From NCBI GenBank assembly GCA_009773335.1, contig WRPF01000039.1, positions 1 through 46,498 on the forward strand: a stretch of DNA of 46,498 bases, read 5' to 3'. Position 1 is the first letter of the stretch. Every line of letters starts with the position of its first letter. Below are positions 6,471-15,431 of the stretch, piece by piece. Source of the DNA: Caulobacteraceae bacterium. Lineage in GTDB: Bacteria > Pseudomonadota > Alphaproteobacteria > Caulobacterales > Aquidulcibacteraceae. A program made the position numbers and the translations under genes. The notes below the pieces were generated by a model that did no database searches, was not told where the DNA came from, and saw nothing but the letters and a program-made list of their open reading frames with translations.

Positions 6471-7841
6471 CTAGGCGAGCCCGTAGGCGCGCGCGAAAAC
6501 CTCGATCGGATGCGCCTCGGCGATCTTGCCGCCAGACAGATCCGAATATTCCTCCGACACGATCTGGCCGAGATGCTTGCACGCGAGCGGGCAGTCCGAA
6601 CACACCGTCGCGTTCTTCTTCTGCGCCACCTGCTTTGCCGCAGGACGACCGACCTTCATCGCCAGCGGGCGCGTCTGCTTCATCACCCCGAACGTGCCGC
6701 CGTGGCCGGAGCAGCGCTCGACGACGTCCACCTTGGTGTCCGGTATGAGCTTAAGCATCTCGGCGGATTTCTGGCCCATGTTCTGCGCGCGCGCGTGGCA
6801 GGCCATGTGGACGGTGACGCCGCCGTCGACAGGCGCGAGGCCCGGCGCGAGACCTTCGCGCTTCGAGATGTCGACGACGTACTCGCAGATGTCGCGCGTG
6901 GCGGCGGCGAGTTTCCGGACGTTCTCGTTCTCCGGCAGGATGAGCGGCCACTCGAACTTCATCATCAGACCGCAGCTCGCCGTGAGCGCGAGCACATCGT
7001 AGCCCTTCTCGATCCACGGGACCATGGCGTCGGCGACCGTCACCGCGCGGCGCGCGACTTCAGCAATATCGCCATGCTCCAGTTGCGGCATGCCGCAGCA
7101 CGCCGGGTAGACGACTTCCGTCTCGACGCCCTGCCGCGCGAGCACGGCCTGCGCCGCTTCGCCGGTCTTCGGTTCATTGTAGTCGACAAAGCAGGTCGCG
7201 TAGAGCACGGCCTTGCGGCCGCGCGCGGGGCCTTCCTGATTCACCTTTGGCGGTTCGAGTGCGGCCTTGTTCTCGAAGGTGCGCGTGTGGAACTTCGGCA
7301 GGATGGCGTGGCGATCGACGCCGAGCACCGCTTCCATCGCGAGACGCGCGGGCGCGTTGGAAGTCTCGGATGCGAAATTCGCCAGCGGCGCGGCGAGCCT
7401 GCCGATCACGCCGTTGCGGTCCGTTTCAGCGAGCTGCGCCGACAGCGGCTGCCTGCCCTTGTTCTTCTTCAGCTCCGCCGCGCGCCAGCGCAGCATGAGA
7501 TGGGGAAAATCGACGGCCCATTCGTGCGGCGGCACGTAGGGGCATTTGGTCATGTAGCACATGTCGCAGAGCGTGCAGCCCTCGACCACCTGTGCGTAGT
7601 CGGACTTCGCCACGCCATCGACTTCGCCCGTGGACGACGCGTCAACGAGATCGAACAATCTCGGAAAGCTGTCGCAGAGATTGAAGCAGCGACGACACCC
7701 GTGACAGATGTCGAACACCCGCTCCATTTCCTTCTCGATCGCCTCGAAATCGTAGAAGGCGTCCGTGCGCCATTCCAGCGGATGGCGCGTCGGCGCTTCG
7801 AGGCTGCCTTCGCGGCGCGGATCGGCGGGCGTGCTGGTCAT
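6471..7841 (-). CDS. Fe-S oxidoreductase with two CCG domains (GlpC/HdrB-like)
   Basis: 456-aa cytosolic protein. Two [4Fe-4S] ferredoxin motifs are near the N-terminus: CHGCRRCFNLC (Cys46, 49, 52, 56) and CTLCDMCYMTKCP (Cys89, 92, 95, 100). Two cysteine-rich CCG-type domains follow, the first with Cys217 and Cys248-Cys249 (PACCGMPQ), the second with MACHAR and ERCSGHGG. Similar subunits pass electrons between a flavin or quinone and a partner protein. No flavin domain is present, so it needs a partner, perhaps rubrerythrin next door. It sits in a rubrerythrin-FeS-DUF3501 run on the minus strand. Confidence 0.9.
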   Translation of the reverse strand: MTSTPADPRREGSLEAPTRHPLEWRTDAFYDFEAIEKEMERVFDICHGCRRCFNLCDSFPRLFDLVDASSTGEVDGVAKSDYAQVVEGCTLCDMCYMTKCPYVPPHEWAVDFPHLMLRWRAAELKKNKGRQPLSAQLAETDRNGVIGRLAAPLANFASETSNAPARLAMEAVLGVDRHAILPKFHTRTFENKAALEPPKVNQEGPARGRKAVLYATCFVDYNEPKTGEAAQAVLARQGVETEVVYPACCGMPQLEHGDIAEVARRAVTVADAMVPWIEKGYDVLALTASCGLMMKFEWPLILPENENVRKLAAATRDICEYVVDISKREGLAPGLAPVDGGVTVHMACHARAQNMGQKSAEMLKLIPDTKVDVVERCSGHGGTFGVMKQTRPLAMKVGRPAAKQVAQKKNATVCSDCPLACKHLGQIVSEEYSDLSGGKIAEAHPIEVFARAYGLA

Positions 7842-7858
7842 GTGGCGTCCAGAACGAA

Positions 7859-7894
7859 ATCATCCCGGATGCAGCGACGCGCACCCGGGATGAT
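7859..7894 (-). other. Intercistronic hairpin between rubrerythrin and the Fe-S gene
   Basis: ATCATCCCGG (7859-7868) and CCGGGATGAT (7885-7894) form a perfect 10-bp stem with a 16-nt loop. A third related piece, GTCGGGATGA, lies at 7903-7912 next to the rubrerythrin stop. No T-run follows, so it may be a processing or mRNA-stability hairpin that separates expression of rubrerythrin from the downstream genes. Confidence 0.6.
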
Positions 7895-7912
7895 CGACGT
7901 CAGTCGGGATGA

Positions 7913-8332
7913 CTACTTGTCGAGGTTGTCGAGCGCACGCTGGAAGCGGCCAGCGTGACTCTTCTCGGCCTTCGCGAGCGTTTCAAACCAGTCGGCGATC
8001 TCGTCGAAGCCTTCTTCGCGCGCCGTTCGCGCCATGCCCGGATACATGTCGGTGTACTCGTGGGTCTCGCCGGCGATGGCGGCCTTCAGGTTGTCGGACG
8101 TGGCGCCGATCGGCAGGCCGGTGGCTGGGTCGCCCACGCCTTCCATGAATTCGAGGTGGCCGTGCGCGTGACCCGTTTCGCCTTCGGCGGTGGAGCGGAA
8201 GACGGTGGCCACATCGTTGTAGCCTTCGACGTCGGCCTTCTGTGCGAAGTACAGGTAGCGACGGTTCGCCTGGCTCTCACCCGCGAACGCGGCCTTCAGG
8301 TTGTCGAGCGTCTTCGAGGCGGACAGAGACAT
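7913..8332 (-). CDS. Rubrerythrin (ferritin-like di-iron protein without rubredoxin domain)
   Basis: 139-aa ferritin-like four-helix protein that reduces peroxide in the cytosol. Di-iron ligands are visible: Glu19 (GESQANRRY), ExxH Glu52-His55, Glu89 (GETHEYTDMY) and ExxH Glu123-His126. The C-terminal rubredoxin domain of classical rubrerythrin is absent, so electrons must come from elsewhere, plausibly the adjacent Fe-S protein. Start chosen at MSLSASKTL, preceded by GAGGGAAA; the upstream in-frame extension is not family-like. First gene of the run with the Fe-S protein and DUF3501. Confidence 0.92.
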   Translation of the reverse strand: MSLSASKTLDNLKAAFAGESQANRRYLYFAQKADVEGYNDVATVFRSTAEGETGHAHGHLEFMEGVGDPATGLPIGATSDNLKAAIAGETHEYTDMYPGMARTAREEGFDEIADWFETLAKAEKSHAGRFQRALDNLDK

Positions 8333-8511
8333 GAAATTTTCCCTCACTTGGCTGGCGACGTGCCGCCGCCTCGCTTGGAGGGACGCCGCCGGGATGTCAA
8401 ATCGATAGCGGGAACAAGCCGGATAGAGAAAAACTATAGGCTGCGGAACCCGCTTCGCCATTTGACAGCGCCCGCCCCGGTTCGTTACCGCTCACGCCTT
8501 CAACCCGGTCC

Positions 8512-8598
8512 GGCCGATTGGCGGAATTGGTAGACGCGGCAGACTCAAAATCTGTTGCCCGTAAGGGCGTCTCGGTTCGAGTCCGAGATCGGCCACCA
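8512..8598 (+). tRNA. tRNA-Leu (anticodon CAA)
   Basis: 87-nt class II tRNA. The acceptor GGCCGAT (8512-8518) pairs with ATCGGCC (8588-8594), the discriminator is A8595 and CCA is encoded at 8596-8598. The anticodon loop CTCAAAA gives CAA at 8546-8548. The long variable arm TTGCCCGTAAGGGCGT and T-arm CGGTTCGAGTCCG are present. It ends 9 nt before the convergent TetR stop. Confidence 0.96.
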
Positions 8599-8606
8599 GA
8601 CCGGAG

Positions 8607-9194
8607 CTAGACGCGCACCGCCGCCGCGAGAATGCGCGCGAGCCGTTGAACGCCGAGGCGGAAGGCGTCCTCGTCGTGCGCCTCGTTGATGACGGCCTTC
8701 GACGACACCGCGACGATGTCGGCGAAGGCGTGCTCATCGCCATCCACGCAGGCCAGATCGATCACGCGCCTGTCGGCAGCCGCGCGCGTCCGCGCCGCCA
8801 GCAGTGCCCGGAAGCGTCGATCGAGATCGCGCGAGACTTCGGCCGTCAGCTTCTCATCCGCCGCCATGATCTCCGCGCCGTGCGGCGAGGCGTGAAGGAG
8901 CTGGAAGAAATCGAGATCCCGCCCGAGGATCATGGCCTCCAGATTGGCGGCGAAAGCAGCGTCGTCCTTCCAGCCCGCCGCCGCGCCAGCCAGCGCCAGA
9001 TCGCGCAGCTGTTCGGCAAGCGATCGCAGAACGTCCTGCTTGGACCGGAACCACAGATAGAGCGCCGGGCGCGACACCCCGGCTTCGGCCGCGATGTCGG
9101 CCATCGAGGCGCGTTTGAACCCGTAGCGGGCGAAGACCGTTCTCGCCCCCTCCAGGAGGCGGGCGCGCTTGGCGGCGTCAGTCTGGTTTGACAC
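8607..9194 (-). CDS. TetR/AcrR-family transcriptional regulator
   Basis: 195-aa regulator. The N-terminal TetR DNA-binding domain covers about 11-56, with AARTVFARYGFKRASM-like helix 1, MADIAAEAGVSRPALYLWF as the helix-turn-helix, and RSKQDVL. The ligand-binding region is divergent, as usual. It is transcribed away from a reductase gene with 71 nt between the starts, in which a 6-bp inverted repeat lies (9207-9221). Autoregulation and control of the divergent reductase are inferred from this arrangement. Ligand unknown. Confidence 0.92.
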   Translation of the reverse strand: MSNQTDAAKRARLLEGARTVFARYGFKRASMADIAAEAGVSRPALYLWFRSKQDVLRSLAEQLRDLALAGAAAGWKDDAAFAANLEAMILGRDLDFFQLLHASPHGAEIMAADEKLTAEVSRDLDRRFRALLAARTRAAADRRVIDLACVDGDEHAFADIVAVSSKAVINEAHDEDAFRLGVQRLARILAAAVRV

Positions 9195-9206
9195 AATATA
9201 CCAATA

Positions 9207-9221
9207 CTGTCAGCTTGACAG
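9207..9221. promoter_or_regulatory. Candidate TetR operator
   Basis: CTGTCA (9207-9212), spacer GCT, TGACAG (9216-9221) form an exact inverted repeat between the divergent TetR and reductase genes, 13 nt from the regulator start. The surrounding sequence is AT-rich (ACAATATACCAATA). Position and symmetry fit an operator; binding is not proven. Confidence 0.6.
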
Positions 9222-9265
9222 AACAATACAAGCCGCTCGAGGGCGCGACAACGGGAGCATAGCGC

Positions 9266-10294
9266 ATGAGCGAACGTGGCGTCGTCCTCTTGACCGGCGG
9301 TTCGGGCTACATCGCCGGTTTCTGCATCGCCCATCTCGTCCGCGAAGGCTGGCGGGTGCGCACGACGGTGCGGTCGCTGTCCCGGGAGGCGGAAGTCCGC
9401 GCGTCGCTCGGCACGCTCGTCGATCTCGGCGACAGGCTGAGCTTTCACGCGGCGGACCTCAGGGGCGACGCGGGCTGGGCCGAAGCGGTCGCAGGCTGCC
9501 AGTACGTGCAGCACGTGGCGTCGCCGCTACCGTCGAGTGATCCGAAGAGCGACGATGAACTGGTGGTCCCCGCCCGCGACGGCGCGCTGCGCGTCCTGAA
9601 GGCCGCGCGCGATGCGGGCGTGAAGCGCGTGGTGATGACGGCGTCGGTGGCGTGCATCGCCTACGGGCGCGGCGGGCGCGCGACGCCGCACACGGAAGCC
9701 GACTGGAGCGACGAGACGAACCTGAAGGACACCGGTCCCTACGAACGCTCGAAGACGATCGCCGAACGCGCCGCGTGGGACTGGATGAAGCGCGAGGGCG
9801 GCGCGCTGGAGCTCACGACGGTCAATCCCGGCGCCGTGCTGGGGCCGGTCTTCGGCAAGGACTTCTCCGCCTCGCTCGAGATCGTGAAGCTCATCCTGCA
9901 AGGCGCGCTGCCCGGCTGCCCGCGCTTCGGCTTCCCGATCGTCGACGTCCGAGATGTGGCCGACCTGCACTATCGCGCCATGCTCGCGCCGAATGCAGCG
10001 GGCGAGCGATACATCGCCGCGAACGGCTATTTCTGGATGAAGGATGTGGCGAACGTCCTGAAGGCTGGCCTCCCCGAACGCGCGAAGAAAATCCCCACCA
10101 GCGAACTGCCCGATCTGATGTTGCGCCTCGCAGCCCTGTTCGATCCCATCGTCCGCGGGCGCCTCTTCGAGCTTGGCAAGCGCCGCGACGCCTCTCCGGA
10201 GAAGGCAAAGACCCAGCTCGACTGGTCGCCCCGCTCCGGCGAGGAAGCCATCATGGCGACGGCGAAGGACATGATCGCCCTCAAGATCGTCTGA
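9266..10294 (+). CDS. Extended SDR, NAD(P)-dependent aldehyde/ketone reductase
   Basis: 342-aa extended short-chain dehydrogenase. The nucleotide motif TGGSGYIAGF is at 10-19, the basic residues RTTVRS after beta-2 suggest NADPH preference, and the catalytic Tyr-x3-Lys is in GPYERSKTIAE (about 162-172). The sequence resembles the dihydroflavonol-4-reductase/cinnamoyl-CoA reductase-like group annotated in bacteria as aldehyde reductase. The substrate is not deducible. It diverges from the TetR gene and is probably controlled by it, suggesting detoxification of a reactive carbonyl or an aromatic compound. Confidence 0.88.
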   Translation: MSERGVVLLTGGSGYIAGFCIAHLVREGWRVRTTVRSLSREAEVRASLGTLVDLGDRLSFHAADLRGDAGWAEAVAGCQYVQHVASPLPSSDPKSDDELVVPARDGALRVLKAARDAGVKRVVMTASVACIAYGRGGRATPHTEADWSDETNLKDTGPYERSKTIAERAAWDWMKREGGALELTTVNPGAVLGPVFGKDFSASLEIVKLILQGALPGCPRFGFPIVDVRDVADLHYRAMLAPNAAGERYIAANGYFWMKDVANVLKAGLPERAKKIPTSELPDLMLRLAALFDPIVRGRLFELGKRRDASPEKAKTQLDWSPRSGEEAIMATAKDMIALKIV

Positions 10295-10362
10295 CTGACA
10301 AACGCATTGAACCGGATGGCCCCTCGGGCGTTAGTCTCCTGCAATACGCGGAGACAACGAAC

Positions 10363-10623
10363 ATGGGCATTGAATCCCTTCTGGTCTGGTTGATCATCGG
10401 CGCGATCGCCGGCTGGCTCGCGGGCGTCGTCGTCAAGGGCGGCGGGTTCGGGCTGGTCGGCAACATCGTCGTCGGCATTCTCGGCGCGTTCGTCGGCGGA
10501 TGGCTCTTTCCGAAACTGGGCGTGTCGCTTGGCGGCGGCATCGTCGACACCATCCTGTTCGCCACAGGCGGCGCGATCGTGCTGCTGGTCATTGTCAGCC
10601 TGTTCCGCAGGACAGCCGTGTAA
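10363..10623 (+). CDS. GlsB/YeaQ/YmgE-family small membrane protein
   Basis: 86-aa protein with three hydrophobic Gly-rich segments (about 5-22, 29-50, 58-77): MGIESLLVWLIIGAIAGWLA, then VGNIVVGILGAFVGGWLF and FATGGAIVLLVIVSLF. This is the transglycosylase-associated protein family, small inner-membrane proteins often induced by stress. Their biochemical role is unknown, and no catalytic domain is present despite the name. CGGAG lies 8 nt before the ATG. It follows the reductase by 68 nt. Confidence 0.88.
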   Translation: MGIESLLVWLIIGAIAGWLAGVVVKGGGFGLVGNIVVGILGAFVGGWLFPKLGVSLGGGIVDTILFATGGAIVLLVIVSLFRRTAV

Positions 10624-10644
10624 ACGCGAGGCCGCGCCGGCGTT

Positions 10645-12588
<1,944 letters not shown>

Positions 12589-12640
12589 GGCGTCTCCCTT
12601 CGCTCTCGTTGAAGGAGAGCATAGAGAAGCCGGAGACGCC
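12589..12640 (-). promoter_or_regulatory. acs leader hairpin covering the ribosome binding site
   Basis: On the minus strand GGCGTCTCC (12640-12632) is the exact complement of GGAGACGCC (12597-12589), which contains the GGAG ribosome binding site and abuts the acs ATG. A second perfect stem, GCTCTC/GAGAGC (12620-12615 with 12607-12602), nests inside. A short GCCGG/CCGGC hairpin lies just upstream and may end the preceding transcript. Confidence 0.55.
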
Positions 12641-12662
12641 GGTCACGCACCGGCGCGCAAGA

Positions 12663-13178
12663 TCAGCGCGGTTCGACCTCGTCGTCGCCCTCAAGCGCGA
12701 GATCGTCGTCGGCAAATTCCTCGTCTTCGTCGAGATCGAGCATCGGCGCATCGGCGTCCGCCACCGCGTCCTCTTCGAGATCAGCCTCTTCTTCCGAGAA
12801 TCCTGGAGGAAGTGCGTCAGGGGAAGTCGCTTCCTCTTCGCCATCGTCGTCGAGGATGACGGCGGGCTCGTCGCCCTCCGCGTCGAGTTCCTTGGTTTCC
12901 TCGACCTCCTCCTCGGCGCCGTCCTCGACTTCGACGACGGGCTTTTCTTCTTCCTCGTCCTCGTAGTTCGCAGCGGTGGCGCGCGTGGCCTTCACGCGCT
13001 TCAGCTTGACGACTTCATCGCCCGGATCGAACGACGTGCCACACTTCGGGCAAACCGCAGGACGCTTGGTCAGATCGTAGAACTTCGCGGCGCAGTTGGG
13101 ACACAACTGCTTTTCGCCCAGATCGGCTTTCGGCACCCACACACTCCCGGAATTGGCGGGCGCAGCGCTTGCCACCAT
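12663..13178 (-). CDS. TIGR02300-family zinc-ribbon protein with acidic tail
   Basis: 171-aa protein. The N-terminal zinc ribbon has CPNC (Cys26, Cys29) and CPKC (Cys43, Cys46) around AAKFYDLTKRPAVCP, the signature of an alphaproteobacterial family of unknown function. From about residue 73 on it is almost entirely Asp/Glu-rich and likely disordered. The start may be later: GTG codons at residues 13 or 15 (VWVPKADLG) fit the usual family N-terminus better. It diverges from aroA and precedes acs on the same strand. Metal or nucleic-acid binding is conceivable but untested. Confidence 0.85.
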   Translation of the reverse strand: MVASAAPANSGSVWVPKADLGEKQLCPNCAAKFYDLTKRPAVCPKCGTSFDPGDEVVKLKRVKATRATAANYEDEEEEKPVVEVEDGAEEEVEETKELDAEGDEPAVILDDDGEEEATSPDALPPGFSEEEADLEEDAVADADAPMLDLDEDEEFADDDLALEGDDEVEPR

Positions 13179-13251
13179 CGGGGGCGCCTGTCAAAACCTT
13201 TGTCGCTCCACTGGAGCTCCCTTCCAGCCCGCCGCCGAGAAAGCCCGCCGC

Positions 13252-14589
13252 ATGCGTCTTGTCGCGCGCCCCTCCGGGCCGATCCGCAGCCCGGACATGG
13301 GCCGGGTGCGCCCGCCGGGCGACAAGTCGATTTCCCACCGCGCGCTGCTGTTCGGCGCACTCGCCGACGGGGTCACCACCATCGACGGCCTGCTGGAGAG
13401 CGAGGACGTCCTGTGCACCGCCGCCGCCATGCGCGCCTTCGGCGCCGGGGTGACGCGGAGCGCTTCAGGCCGGTGGACGGTGGTCGGTCGCGGCGCAGCG
13501 GGCTTCGCGGAACCTGCCGGCCCCATCGACTTCGGCAACTCCGGAACCGGCGTCCGCCTGACCATGGGCGCGGCGGCGGCGTTCCCGATCAAGGTCACTT
13601 ACACGGGCGATGCCAGCCTGTCGGGACGGCCAATGGGTCGCATCCTCGATCCGCTCGCCCTGATGGGCGCGCGATGGAGCGCCCGGGACAAAGGCCTTCT
13701 CCCGGCGACGGTTCACGGCGGCGCCCTGAGGGCCATCGCGTACGAGTCCCCGCACGCCTCCGCGCAGATCAAGTCGGCGATCCTGCTGGCGGGCCTCGGC
13801 GCGGACGGCCAGACGAGCGTTACGGAACCACGCGCCTCCCGCGATCACACCGAACGGATGCTTCGGGCGTTCGGCGCCGAAGTGCGCGAAAGCACCGGCG
13901 CGGATGGCCGTCATACGGCGACGGTTAAGGGCGGCGCGCGCCTGCGCGGCCAGCCCATCGCCGTGCCCGCCGATCCGTCGTCCGCCGCCTTCCTGGCCGC
14001 AGCAGCGCTCATCGTGCCGGGATCCGAGGTCATCCTCGACGACGTCTGCCTCAACCCGCTCCGCACCGGCTTCTTCGACACCATCGCGGACATGGGCGGC
14101 GGCGCGGAGACGATCGATGTGCGCGACGCCGGTGGCGAGCCGGTCGGAACGCTGCGCGTGCGTGCGCCGCAGCGCCTTCGCGGCGCAGCGCCTCCCGAGG
14201 CGCGCGCAGCGTCGATGATCGACGAATACCCCATTCTTTCAGCGCTGGCGGCGTTTGCGGACGGCGAGACCACCCTGTCGGGGGCCGCAGAGCTGCGCGT
14301 GAAGGAAAGCGACCGCATCGCGCTCATGGTCGAAGGCCTGCACGCCTGCGGAGTCGATGCTGACGAACGCCCGGACGGCCTCGTCATCCACGGTCGCGGC
14401 CCAGGCGGCGTGCCCGGCGGCGCGACCGTGCGCACGCACGGCGATCACCGGATCGCCATGTCCTTCCTCATTCTGGGTCTCGGCGCCCAGGCGCCGGTCG
14501 TGGTCGAGGACGCCGAGATGATCGCGACGAGTTTCCCGGGGTTCGCGGACCTGATGCGCAGCCTCGGCGCTGACATCTCGGAGGCGTGA
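13252..14589 (+). CDS. aroA: 3-phosphoshikimate 1-carboxyvinyltransferase (EPSP synthase, class II-like)
   Basis: 445-aa enzyme of the shikimate pathway that joins PEP to shikimate-3-phosphate. Motifs: PPGDKSISHRALLFGALA (21-38), DFGNSGTGVRLTMG (93-106), ASAQIKSAILLAGL, RDHTERML, and SMIDEYPILSALAAFADG with RVKESDR. The overall pattern follows the CP4/class II group. The residue matching CP4 Ala100 is Gly98 here, the class I-like state. Start chosen at MRLVARPSGP; the open frame upstream is not family-like. The stop overlaps the cmk start by 4 nt, so aroA-cmk, probably with rpsA, form one unit. Confidence 0.95.
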   Translation: MRLVARPSGPIRSPDMGRVRPPGDKSISHRALLFGALADGVTTIDGLLESEDVLCTAAAMRAFGAGVTRSASGRWTVVGRGAAGFAEPAGPIDFGNSGTGVRLTMGAAAAFPIKVTYTGDASLSGRPMGRILDPLALMGARWSARDKGLLPATVHGGALRAIAYESPHASAQIKSAILLAGLGADGQTSVTEPRASRDHTERMLRAFGAEVRESTGADGRHTATVKGGARLRGQPIAVPADPSSAAFLAAAALIVPGSEVILDDVCLNPLRTGFFDTIADMGGGAETIDVRDAGGEPVGTLRVRAPQRLRGAAPPEARAASMIDEYPILSALAAFADGETTLSGAAELRVKESDRIALMVEGLHACGVDADERPDGLVIHGRGPGGVPGGATVRTHGDHRIAMSFLILGLGAQAPVVVEDAEMIATSFPGFADLMRSLGADISEA

Positions 14590-15221
14590 GCGCGATGATC
14601 ATCGCCATCGACGGCACCACCGCCTCCGGCAAGGGCACGCTCGCGCGCAAGGTCGCCGAGCGGTACGGCCTCAAGCGCCTCGACACGGGCGCGATCTACC
14701 GCGGCGTAGCGCTGGCGCTGCTTGATGCGGGCGCCGACCCGTCCGACGTCGCCGCCGCCGCCGCCGCCGCCCACGCCCTCGACCTCGAGGCCATCGACGA
14801 AGACCGCATCCGCTCCGGCCCCGTCGGCACGGCGGCCTCGATCGTCTCGGCCATCCCGGCCGTCCGCGATGCCCTGCTCGACGCCCAGCGCCGGTTCGCC
14901 GCCGCGCCGCAAGGCACAGTGCTGGACGGGCGCGATATCGGCACGGTCGTCTGCCCGCGGGCGGACGTGAAGCTGTTCGTCACCGCCGACCTCCGCGTCC
15001 GGGCCGAGCGGCGCTGGAAGGAGCTGCACGCCCGCGGCGAATCGGTCACTCTGGCCCAGGTCGAGGCGGAGATCGCAGCGCGGGACAGGCGTGACTCCGA
15101 AAGGCTGATTGCGCCCTTGCGGCCGGCACCTGATGCGCACTTGCTCGACACCACCTCGCTCTCTATAGAGGCGGCGGCGGCGGTCGCGTGTCACATCATC
15201 GACGCGGTCATCGATCCTTGA
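14586..15221 (+). CDS. cmk: Cytidylate kinase
   Basis: 211-aa P-loop kinase that phosphorylates CMP and dCMP. The Walker A GTTASGKGTLA is at about 10-20, with RLDTGAIYRGVAL, LDGRDIGTVVCPRADVKLFVTA (in pieces, about 112-133) and a basic RAERRWKELHARGE lid. Start is a GTG overlapping the aroA stop as GTGA; an ATG three codons in (14595) is the alternative. A GCC run (14747-14772) encodes Ala repeats in a variable loop. The aroA-cmk-rpsA order is common in Proteobacteria. Confidence 0.95.
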   Translation: MSAMIIAIDGTTASGKGTLARKVAERYGLKRLDTGAIYRGVALALLDAGADPSDVAAAAAAAHALDLEAIDEDRIRSGPVGTAASIVSAIPAVRDALLDAQRRFAAAPQGTVLDGRDIGTVVCPRADVKLFVTADLRVRAERRWKELHARGESVTLAQVEAEIAARDRRDSERLIAPLRPAPDAHLLDTTSLSIEAAAAVACHIIDAVIDP

Positions 15222-15431
15222 GGCGACGTTCGGGCTTTCGGGCCCGGATTTCGGGGGTCCGGAAGGCGCAATGCCTGCCGGCCCGTTTTGCGTTTCCGAC
15301 GCACCGCCTGGATCTCCGGTCACCGCCGAAGTCTGCCATCCGGCCCATCTTTCAACGCCGTTGAGGGAGGGGTCGAGACCGCCGGAGCCAACCGGCTGGC
15401 CCTCATCAATTCTAAGTCTGGAGTTTCGAGT

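Noticed and set aside
3867-7958. A 1363-codon open frame antisense to coq7, dsbB, DUF3501 and the Fe-S gene
   Set aside because: It is a shadow of high-GC coding sequence: it has no domain, and every stretch lies opposite a well-supported gene.
9188-9193. TTGACA as the -35 box of the reductase promoter
   Set aside because: No -10 like sequence at correct spacing; it overlaps the TetR start codon region.
14747-14772. GCC repeat as a functional microsatellite
   Set aside because: It is in frame in cmk, encodes an Ala-rich loop, and is expected in GC-rich genes.
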